Shown here piece by piece: positions 23,726-33,558 of a stretch of DNA of 64,000 nt. Positions within the stretch are counted from its first letter, which is position 1, and each line of letters starts with the position of its first letter. The DNA comes from Austropuccinia psidii (Eukaryota > Basidiomycota > Pucciniomycetes > Pucciniales > Sphaerophragmiaceae): positions 13,440,564 through 13,504,563 of the forward strand of contig JALGQZ010000009.1 of NCBI GenBank assembly GCA_023105745.1. The letters are read 5' to 3'. The position numbers and the translations under genes are program-made. Under the pieces are notes generated by a model, which saw only the letters and a program-made list of their open reading frames with translations, had not been told where the DNA came from and did no database searches.

Positions 23726-24825
23726 AGTATTGGGTATTATATTGGGAGGTGAGGGATTTAAATGGCCAAAACAAGTTAAAATGGAGGAACTTAAGGAAAA
23801 CATGGGAAAACAGCTCTATTTATATTGCAGGTCCCAATGAAATGAAGTGGGGTTATAGCACATAGAAATAGGGCAGAAATGAGTTTTGTGGTTTCCAAGG
23901 AAAGAAAGCTGCAAATCCACTAGAAATCAAACTCAATTACACATAGAGGGCCGAAATAAGTGTCAGGAGATGTGTATCTTTAGACTCCCCCCTCAAATAC
24001 ATGGCTGATTGGATTGTCTGGTAGAGTCACACCTGTGTAACTTGATAAGAAAATTTGTCCACCAGTCATAATTTAGTCAAAATGCAAAACAATTATAACA
24101 GCAATAAATTTGTGTCCTCAGAATGTCATCAGAGTGAGATTGTGACTGCCGGTCATAATTGGGGCTACATGCAAACCAATTACAGGCATAATTTGTGGAA
24201 GTCTAATCAGACCCACTCAGATACAGAGAAAACTGTATCTGAATGAGGCCCAGACACCATACAGCAACACAGGGGGTCATTATTTGTCTCCTGGAAAACA
24301 ATCAGACCCACACAGATACAGAAAAAACTGTATCTGAATGAAGCCCAGACACCATACAGAAACTCTGGTGGTCATAATTTGTACCATATGCAAACCAATT
24401 ATGGCCGTAATTGGTTTGTCTCCTGGGAATTCATCAGACTCACTCAGATACAGAAAAAACTGTATCTGAATGAGGTCCAGCCACAATACAGCTTGTCTGT
24501 AATTGTACATGGGTGGTCTCCTGTAAATGCAATCAGACCCACTCAGATACAGAAAAAACTGTATCAAGGTGCTGTAATCTTAATAGTGGTCAAACTATGA
24601 CTGCTGTGTAAAATTTGTACCCCATGCAAACCATATAGGGGCATAATTGGCTTCTATCTTTGCAAAATCAAAGATGCTCAAATATAAATAAAGCTATGTT
24701 TGTGTCCACTTGAAATACCTTTTGAGTTCACTTTTCCCTCAAAACTTGCCTCATAACCACACTACTCCATCTCAATTTCTTGGGCCCTTTTTGTTCATTC
24801 CCCACAAAATTTCATGGTGTAAAAA
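23726..24825. other. Divergent promoter region between family Y and Tnp2 genes
   Basis: This 1.1-kb spacer holds the hairpin repeat cluster (24151-24651) and then a stretch with a CAAAT/TATAAATA-like sequence (about 24680-24690) ahead of the Tnp2 start. It presumably carries both promoters. No coding region is recognised; the 24280-24567 minus frame is a translation of the repeats. Confidence 0.6.
24151..24651. repeat. Four-copy hairpin repeat cluster upstream of Tnp2
   Basis: Four hairpins with arms CAGATACAG/CTGTATCTG around an A-rich hexamer lie at 24218-24241, 24313-24336, 24445-24468 and 24544-24565 (the last with shorter arms). Each is preceded by ATCAGACCCACTCAG-like sequence and three are followed by GAATGAGGCCCAGACACCATACAG-like words. 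A second word, GGTCATAATT...CATGCAAACC...GGCATAATT, occurs at 24151, 24370 and 24611. Spacing between hairpins is 95, 132 and 99 bp. Such subterminal or promoter-proximal repeats are typical binding sites for accessory proteins of CACTA-type elements; that role is inferred. Confidence 0.85.
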
Positions 24826-27800
24826 ATGGGCCACCCTAAAAAAATTTGCACTTGTCACAAGCTTGGCTGTTACAATCAATATTATGAAGATTTGAAAAAT
24901 ATTGTTCAGCATGGAAGACCTATGTCTGACCCAGCTTGGAAGACACATCAATTGGAACTACTAACACTCAGGAGACCCCAGCATTTGGTTGATCAGATGT
25001 TTTTAGCCCAAACTAGTGAAAATGTAAGGACTCTTTCCCTAATTCATTTCAATTATTCAACATTACTTAAATCTAATTTTCAACAATCTTTTGGCACAGC
25101 CAACACAGAAAACCTCTGGATGCTCTCAAATTGAACAGATCTGTCATCAGAATAATGAAAGAAATTTGCTTTTTGATACCAAAAAATATGAAAACAAGAC
25201 CTTTAAGTTCATTGAATCTCATGCCCTTAAAGCTTTGGTTCAAGCTTCCAGCCTATACCTCAAAAATGGAATGTCCAGAGATAGTATCAAAGAATTTCTT
25301 CTATCAGAAAGGGAAAAGATAACTAGCCTCGGAGAGAAATTCAATTTTGATGGATTATCCATTGCTAAAGAAATTCTACTTTCAATTGAAACTATTTTGG
25401 TTCAGCTGGGCATATCCATGGACTTTGAAAAAAAGATTTGCTGTCCAGAACGGTTCAGCTTGTATGATCTGACTGCAATGGGGCACATCAACAAACAGTG
25501 TACATCCAAATTTATTCAACCTTTTCCTTCCTCCATTGTCAAATTAGGATGCCTTGCAAGAAAATAATATGGTTCTCTTTTATTTGAAACTGATGACAAG
25601 AATGATTTTTCACTTCAAAAACCAATCTGTACCTTTACATACCAATCCTTGCAAAAATGGTTGGCCTCCCATATATGGATTCCTGGCTTTGAAAAGCTAT
25701 CAAATTCTCACCATACCCATAATTCTCAAACAGACCCTGAGGTAATTTCTGATATTTGGCATAGCAAAATTTGGCACAAATTCAAATCTTCCCCATGTAG
25801 TAAACAAGCATTTACAAATAGACCAGGTAATTTGATATTTAGCTTATATGTAGATTGGTTCAATCCATGCAGTAACAAAGGGGCTGCAAAATCCATTTCA
25901 ATTGGGCCAATTCTTCTCACTTGTTTGAATCTTCCTCCAAGTGAACATCACAAAGAGGAGAACATTTCTTTGTATGCAATAATTCCTGGTCCCAAAGAGC
26001 CATCTCTTGATCGAATGAATTCAATCTTGAAGCCTCTTGTGATTGAGCTTCAAATGCTATAGAATGGTATTTGGTTTTCCAATACCCATGACTTTCCACA
26101 GGGTAGACTTATTAGAGTGGCTTTATTACCTTTAATAGCAGATCTTCCTGCTCTATGTAAAGTGGCTGGATTTGCCTCTCATTTGGCCAATCAATTTTGC
26201 TCCTTTTGTAATATTACAAGGGTGGACATCAATGAAATAGATATTTCAAAATTTGAAACAAGGACACATGAAAATCATATTTCCAAGGCAAATGAATGGC
26301 TCCAACTTCAAACCAAAAAGGAACAAGATGAATTTGTAAAATCACATGGTGTCCGGTGGAGTATTCTAAATGAGCTAGATTACTGGAGACCAATTGACTT
26401 TTGTGGCATAGTTATTATGCATTGTTTGATTTTAGGGTATATCAAAGACTATTGCATATCATTCCTCAAGGTGGGGTTGGCTGGTCACGAGTTAGACCTT
26501 CAAAGGAAAAAGCAAAGTTTTTTGGCACACTCAAATCCATCTAAATATCCTTTTTGTTTATTGGGGCATCCAAGAAAAAGGAAAAATGAAGATGACAATG
26601 ATTCTGACAAAATAAGTAGTAGACCCAAGAAAGAAAAACTTATAAAAGGTAACCTTTCCTGCATTCAACCTCCTACATCCCAAAGGCACAAAGGCTGCAG
26701 TGAAGCCTCCAGGATCAAAAGTGATCAAACTGCAAAAAGCAACAGAGGTTCAAACTCCAGGTATTCCCTTAGATCCCAGACAACCACTTCTACAGTACTC
26801 AACTTATTACCTTTTACACATGGTAGTGATTCATTGGTTCCTTCTGATTCATCTTCTGATGATAATCAGTATTTAAATCCAATGGGGGATGAAGCTCCAA
26901 GATTAAAAAAAACGAATTAGAGGTACTTCAAAAAGTCATCAATCAAACAAAGGTCCCATCATGGTTTTCTCGTCTACCCAGAAAATTTGGCTTCAAAAAC
27001 TTTCAGACACTCAAAGCAGCAGAGTGGCAAATCTTGATGACATTGTATTTACCTTTGGCACTTGTAAAACTATGGAGTCCACAAATACCTCACAGGGAGG
27101 AAAGGGTAAAATGCCCATGGAAATACCTCCATAGAGATCTTCTACTCAAATCACTAATTTCATTAGCTAGTTACATTAACAAACATGTTACTCAGAACAA
27201 GCATTCATGAAGAAGACCTAGATAAAATTGAAAGTACTACAAAGATCTATCATCAAAAAATTTTGTTTGGGTTGGTCCATGATAAACTCCAAACCTAATT
27301 TAAACCTAACACAACATTTACCAAAGGTTATCAAGGAGCTAGGGCCACCAAGAAGCTTAGCTGTGTGGGCATACAAAATAATGAACTGTACATTTGGGGA
27401 CATACCACGGAATAATAGGCCATGTTGAGTTTGGATTATATATTTTTATGTCAAAAAATCACCCTCATATAACCAATTGTAACTGAGATCTCCCAGACAA
27501 TACTGAAAAGATGGATATCTAAAGTACAATACCAATGGATTTCCAAATTGCCTAATCTTCAACAAAGAGTTGGTAGGAACAATCCCCTCATTCCTCTGCA
27601 TCAATCAAAAAATATCAGTGCCAGTCATACAATTCAATTGCATGATGCTATTTTTCAACAGTGGAAACTACTAGTTTCAAGAGATTCAAGGGATGTTGTA
27701 AACCTCTTTGAATGCAAAAAGTCAATAATTTTTGAAAAAAAAAGGTATTGTAATGTAAAATCACATGTTGAAGACAGTATCATAGAGTATAGCATCAATA

Positions 27801-28134
27801 ATGTCAAATAATTGGGCCATATTGATAATATTGTCTCATGAGTTGGAGGTGATCCCAAAATATGGTGGCTAATAATCAAACCTTTTAAGAAGCTTTATAA
27901 TAATGAAATAGAAAAAGACCCTTTCCATCCTTTTCCAGACCTCCATTGTTCTATTCTATTGGACCAGACAGAGGATGCCATAATCATCAACTCCCAATCA
28001 GTTTTGGGTCATGCTGCAAGCCTCAAGAATCCTCCTGGAACCTTTGGAATTGATCAGGCTACACTCTGTTTGGTATCTCTACATTCATCAGTAAGTGATT
28101 CAGTGGACTGCCACTCATCAACTCATATATTTTA
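24826..28134 (+). pseudogene. Tnp2-type (CACTA-like) transposase
   Basis: ATG 24826 begins MGHPKKICTCHKLGC. An in-phase GT-AG intron (25024-25099) is followed by one frame with KKICCPERFSLYDL, IFSLYVDWFNPCSNKGAAKS, SIGPILLTCLNLPP, LYAIIPGPKEPSLDRMNSIL and KPLVIELQML. After it come LIADLPALCKVAGFASHLAN, CSFCNITR and VRWSILNELDYWRPIDF. This is the transposase_21/Tnp2 signature. An acidic and Lys-rich linker precedes the C-terminal part, which is shifted in an A-run near 26908 (LKAAEWQILMTLYLPLALVK) and ends near 28134 with GHAASLKNPPGTFGIDQATL. Stops at 25565, 26060 and the frameshifts mark it as defective. It would bind element ends and cut and move DNA in the nucleus. Family X follows 500 bp downstream on the same strand. 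Confidence 0.9.
25024..25099 (+). other. Spliceosomal intron in Tnp2 gene
   Basis: The donor is GTAAGG and the acceptor GGCACAG, length 76 bp, phase 0, joining ...TSEN to PTQKTSG.... Reading through without splicing hits a frame change, so removal is needed to connect the two conserved segments. Its size is typical of fungal introns. Confidence 0.75.
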
Positions 28135-28625
28135 ACAGCTTCTTACCATTTCCTTTCAAACCTTGCCAGCAATGGATAGGTGATTTAAGCACCGCACCCC
28201 TTTCAGCCTTAAATTTCCTTATCAATCCTCACTAAAGATTTCCTTGGAGAAAAAACAATACTTTTTCCTTTGTTGATATTGTTATATGCTATTAAATGAA
28301 GTTTTTTTTAGAAAAATTCACTCAAATCCTTTTTAAAAGAGATTTAAATTGTCAATCTGCCATATTTAAGCCTCCAAAAGATCTTTCAAGACATAATTTG
28401 GTTTTTTGGTGCTGGATATAACAGGTTTGAAAAAATGTGTATATAAACTATCTCATCTCCACCAAAAACTTCTGTCTTTCCACTTCACCAAACTGCTATA
28501 AGCTTTCCTGAGCATTCTCATATGTTGAATCCTTACTCCAGCCCTGTTTAACATCCTCAAAATTTCATTAATATAATTACCTCATTTTCCTCAATTTAAC
28601 TCCACTTCTTTAAGTTGATATTACA

Positions 28626-30073
28626 ATGTCTTCCAACAGAGGGTGACTCAATAATTAACTCAGATGAAGAAAACCACAAAAGCATCCATACTGACTCTAC
28701 TGGACAGAAATCCATCTTTCTGCAATATTTGAAAAGACTTGGAATAGAGGATGCAGTTGCACAGAATGCCAGTCAGGAGGGAAAAGAGGAAATAACATCA
28801 GGTGGTGAGTATCTTTCCTAAATCTGATTGAAAATTACACACTGATTTGGTTTTCAGCTGTTGGAGTAGAATTCAGGATTCAACAAGAAGAGGACCAACA
28901 GAGGGCTAGAAATAATAAGATAATTTTTCAAGGCAGAAATCACTGCATTACAAGATTGGTAACAAAGAAATATTTTCCAATTCAGGAATCCACTAAATCA
29001 GTCCACTTGTGAGAATTTATCTACTTCTTAATGGGTATGCCACCTTCTGTAAATCACTTCCCACCCAATCCTACCAATGATGAAGAGGAATTTCATATTC
29101 ATTGGGTCAAAAACCAAGCTAAACACATTAAGACCCATTTGGAAACCTTTGAATATGGACTGAGAGATCATCCAATTAGTGAGTGCGAAATTCTAGTCAA
29201 ACAAGAAATAACCTCTATATCTCAACAATTGCAGCCACCTGAATTTAAACCCAGTTGTGATGTTCTCAATAACAAGATCAAGGTGTCAATAGTTGAAAAG
29301 TGTGCTTGTGAAAAGGAATGCCAGCTAGTAGGCCTCAAGAGCATTACCTTCCAATGGGGAACCTCATTCAATAACTCCACTTGGAATGCAGCCATAGTCA
29401 ACATTATCTCCAAACATTTTTTCAATTGGAGCCAGACTCAACCCAGTTTAAATATCAACAATCCTGATCAACTAAACCTATTCATTGAATTTTGGGTCAA
29501 TGGAAGGGGTAAAGAAATGAAAAAGCTTTCAAAACTTGGCCAGGCTTCAGAGGAGGTTAAATTTCAAAAAGCTAAGAAATCCAAAAACACTAGAGGGAGG
29601 CAGAATGCACCTGCTTATTCTTTTGTTAGACATACACCAAACTCTAATGTTACTTTTATATTTAGGTTACAGCTTCCCGTTTCAAAATAGCACATCAATT
29701 ATTCCCTCAAAACAACAATTTCTCTGCAATATATACTGATATAAAAGCAACTTCAGATGTAGAGGATAATTCTGACTTGTGAAAAGCACTAAAAATACTT
29801 GTTGGAGTTTTGTGTAGTGAAGCTTTGACCTTGTGTACAAGGCAATTGGATCTAGCAATGACCCTTGGTGCCAAAACCCAGCTTGAAAAGAATAGAGCTC
29901 AACGTATGCTTCATAGCAATGGAGAGAAATTAGAGTATAATTCTGATTTAACTGATGTTCCACATTGCTTACCTTTTGATTGTTCTTCCACAATATACTT
30001 AAACACAATTTCAGAAGTTGAAAGAAACCACTTATTGGTAAAAGAACCAATTGGACTCCGAAATATTTTGTGA
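28626..30073 (+). pseudogene. Family X basic protein (block A), nearly complete
   Basis: The first exon reads LPTEGDSIINSDEENHKSI...GKEEITSG to 28804. A 54-bp GT-AG intron (28805-28858) joins it to VGVEFRIQQEEDQQRARNN. After a TGA near 29010 the frame continues with HIHWVKNQAKHIKTHLE, a Cys pair (VEKCACEKEC), LKSITFQWGTSFNNSTWNAA, a LFIEFWVNGRGKEMKKL segment and a basic KAKKSKNTRGR tail. A final part (after TGA near 29780) has LDLAMTLGAKTQLEKNRAQR, DVPHCLPFD and YLNTISEVERNHLLVKEPIG, ending at TGA 30071-30073. The exact start is unclear. The same order occurs at 545-1562, 32790-33545 and, as a C-terminus, at 61575-61941. Its function is unknown; basic stretches suggest a nuclear, nucleic-acid-associated role. 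Confidence 0.65.
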
Positions 30074-31107
30074 GAAACTGAGGCCAAGACAAAAAGGGGA
30101 TGTCACATCATACAGAGGCCAGGAAGATCTTCTCTCAGCAGAATTTAAGCTGTTTCAAGTAGTCATAATTGTATGAATCCTGAATAATGTCTATCTCCTA
30201 GTCTTTTTTTGTATCCAAGCTTAGGGTTTTATAATAGATGTATTTGGAAATATAATTAGAGATAAACATTTCAACAATTCACTGATTGAGTGAATTAATA
30301 ACCAAGTCAAAAGATGCCTTTCAAAATCATTACTGGCAGTCATAAAATTAATCTTTTTGTAGTTTATTTGAGAGCTGAAGTGTCCTATATGTTTGCCAAG
30401 CTTAGAATTTAGTAATAAATGTACTTCAAAAGAAAACATGATTTAAAATATTTTAGAAAGTCACCCATTGTGAGAATTTATAATTTATCCACAATTTGGG
30501 CTTTCACAATTATGACCATCAGTCATAAATTTGTTATTTATTTAATGTTTTCAAAGCTGAACTGTGCTATAGGTTATCAACATTATTTAATATATAAGCC
30601 TCTTATTTATGCCTGCTGTGGTTTTCATTTGCCCCCAAGCTATTATATATTGAGCAATGCCCAAACAAAAATATTGACATTTATCAAAAGTCATCATTAT
30701 ATATGCCTTCCCAAAATCCTACATTCCATAATAGTCCAATATGTTTTGAACACTGTAAAGAACACCCGCCTTCTATTTTTTTCAATTCCATTTCAAAAAT
30801 AAATTTAAAAAAATATTTATAATAATTAACCCTCAGTCAATTTCAGATAATTGCTGCTCCAAAATGGATCCATTACTTGAAAGCTAAAGCAAGCTGAAAA
30901 ATCAGAAATCATATCCAAAATCTCCAAATTTCTTCCTTCTCTCAAGCTTGCTACCTGTAATACCCACTTTCCTGAATATGCAAGAAAAAAAATTCAAGAG
31001 GTCTCCAAAATACTTGAAGATGATCTGTATTGTGTGTTTTTCCAGCTTGTGCTCATATAGAGCCATTTTTAATTGGAATTCAAAACATAATTTAGGTGTA
31101 CAGATAG
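30074..31107. other. Intergenic, no gene recognised
   Basis: This is AT-rich sequence between family X and the next family Y gene. A 127-codon frame at 30419-30802 has no recognisable motif and lacks homologues elsewhere in the window. It is more likely spacer, possibly including the left end of the unit duplicated at 1-5315. Confidence 0.5.
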
Positions 31108-32373
31108 GTGGATTATAAATTACCCCCTGAAGCCAAGGTTGTTATTTCAGCATCCTCCCAAACATCAATAAAGAGGTATTTCATATCTTCTTCTAGTATG
31201 AGTAATAAAAAGGCCAAAATTTATCAAAGTATAAAGGAAAAGTATCAAGAAGTATGTCTTGATATCTTATCTAGGCTTTACTCAAATATTAAACTATATT
31301 CCCTGAATCATTTCTGTCTTAGAAATTGGAATGCAATTATGATACTGAGAAATCACACCCACAAAACCAGTCAGATTCCCAGAATGTAGAACCAGGACTA
31401 TTCAAACCTCAAACTGATTTTGAAAAAGCCCTATCCATGTCAAACTCCAGGCCTGAAGTCAATAGTATTTCTCAAAATGATCAATCAAATATAAAAAGTT
31501 TTCCAGCTTCCACCATGAGAAAAAAAGCAAAATGAAAAATAGAGGAGCCCTTGATACAGCCTACATCTACCAAAAACTCAAAAGAAAAACCTAACTCCAA
31601 TTTCATACTTGTAGATAATAACCCATCAACTTCAAAACTAATGCAAACCAGTAATGAAGAGCCTTCAACATTCCAAAAGAAGAACAGAAGATGATCCCTT
31701 GTTAGTTCAACGACTCAGCCTGGAACTTCTAGTGTCCTGTCTCAGCACAAGACCATCCCATTCAGCTCAAATTGAAAATACCCTTGATGAAAAGGAGGAA
31801 AACCAGCCAATTCATTATGGAATGAATAGCTTAATATCTTTCAATGATTCCATTTTACATCTTAAGATTTCATATGTCCTGATACTAGCACATTCAAAAG
31901 TTCTTCCAGTCAATATTCCTGATGGATTTCTGCTCACTCATAGAAGGTCCAAACAACACCTTAAGACCTTATCAGAGCTACAATTCAAAATACAATTAGT
32001 TAAGCCCTGCTATCATATTTTAGCTTCATTTCTTGCTTCTGGGGTAAGAGGCTTAATGTTTTGCTCAAGAGATTGGAGAAAAAGCTCAGCTACAGGAGCA
32101 GTGCAGATGATTGAGATTACTGATAGTGTTATTGCTGAGGAAAGGCCTTATGAGCCTATTTGGAAGAGAACAAATGCATATATTTTGGATATTTTTAACA
32201 AGGCATTTTTCTCAAAAACCCCTGAATTTGTTCCCACTGCTGCAAAAAAATTGGAAGTGGCCAAATGTTTAGTATTGGACTTCAGTGAGGCATGGCTTGA
32301 AAAAAATACCATAGATGGACAACCTGTACTAGATCTCCCTGATAAAGCCAATATAAACACCTTATTAATTTGA
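31108..32373 (+). pseudogene. Family Y Ser/Pro-rich protein (duplicate copy 2)
   Basis: A broken 5' part (31108-31660; fragments with SASSQTSIKRYFISSSS and STKNSKEKPNSNFI) is Ser/Thr/Asn/Lys-rich. The intact 3' part, from ATG 31654 to TGA 32371-32373, carries IPDGFLLTHRRSKQHLKTLS, YHILASFLASGVRGLMFCSR, ITDSVIAEERPYEPIWKRTN and FNKAFFSKTPEFVP. The series GVxGLF/M ... EPxWK ... FFSK matches the minus-strand gene at 20815-23725, although overall identity is low. Its last 67 codons recur at 2-205. Stops and a frameshift near 31760 separate the halves. It is followed after about 420 bp by family X on the same strand. Function unknown. Confidence 0.65.
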
Positions 32374-32789
32374 TCAGTTGTTTCTGTAATTTAATTTTTT
32401 TCTTTCAAAACAGGGTTATTTTTCTTAAAATCATGTTTGAGTGTGCTAAGATTACTTTGCTTCACCTGATACCTCATTGCTTACTTTCCCAAATAATCTC
32501 CTTTTACACAAGATAGATTTTTTCAGGCTAGTTCAAACTGTAAGAAATAAATACAGGGCTCCAGAATCCTCTCATTTATGATAAATAGGAGCCTTTCTCT
32601 TGATTCTTCCACCTATACCCAGAAATCTGACTTTAATTAACCTGTTTTACTCTACCTAAAGCTTCCCATTACTTTTGTGAGACCTCTATACCCCAATCAA
32701 ACAGGACTATCAACAAGATATTACATCTCATCATCCCACTACCTACCAGTGCAATATAAAGATCCATACATCAATTATGCTGGCTGATC

Positions 32790-33545
32790 ATGGAAATCAA
32801 CTATTTCCAATCTCCATCTGATATAAATAGTTGGAAAACTCTTCCATCAGAAAAAAGTCTCAAAATTGTTGAGAACATACCCTTTTCTTGCACTGATAAT
32901 CCAATTACAAATCCCCATAATCACAACTCGGGAGAGGATAGACCGTCTATAAACCCAATAATATTAATTTCACCAATGTACAAAACTATGTTTCTACAGG
33001 ATCTCTTCACATCAGGCTTCCCAATGTCAACCTTTGCTTGGAATCAATGTTGGGAATCAAAATGGAAGCAGAAATCAAGGTGGTGTAAAAGAGAATGTTT
33101 TTATTTTATTTGTGATTGATTTTTACACCAATTGATGTTATTTAATATTCAGTTATCATCAAATCGCTCAGAGACATTACTATGATTGAAAATTAATCAA
33201 GATGAAGCTTCCATATTTGATGAGCCACGCTGCTGCTCTGATACTGAAGATGAAAATGGATCATTAATAAAACTAAAGTCCCCTTGGGTGTCAGATTTAT
33301 TCTCAAAGCTAACAAGTCAATTAGATTCCTTATTAATTCAAAAGTAAATTCAATAGAATTCCAAATGTCTTGGAAAGTAGAAGAGTACAAAGTGGTATTT
33401 TTGAGAAAGAAGCCAAAGTTCCAATTGGGCTTCCAGAAAATCTTTATTCAAATGATTATATTTCCAAGCTTACTAATGATCAGAAGCTAATGTTACAATC
33501 AAAGCCATGTATAGATATTCATCATTTACCTCAACTATCTGAAAC
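32790..33545 (+). pseudogene. Family X basic protein (copy 2), internally deleted
   Basis: From ATG 32790 the frame reads MEINYFQSPSDINSWKTLPS and continues through NPHNHNSGEDRPSI and STFAWNQCWESKWK, the aromatic segment that marks family X. It then runs directly into the basic KQKSRWCK stretch because the 201 bp encoding the CWFRGK region are gone. The C-terminal WRS/IPIG exon (about 33185-33545) survives in pieces with several stops and a small deletion near 33340. It is convergent with the SNF2 gene, whose stop is about 14 bp beyond. It is clearly non-functional. Confidence 0.6.
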
Positions 33546-33558
33546 CTAAAAAAATAAT

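Noticed and set aside
24151..24651. CRISPR-like repeat array
   Set aside because: Spacing is irregular, repeats are degenerate and the genome is eukaryotic; hairpin repeats near a transposase explain it.
30419..30802. 127-codon plus-strand frame
   Set aside because: No motif, no second copy in the window and AT-rich codon content typical of spacer.
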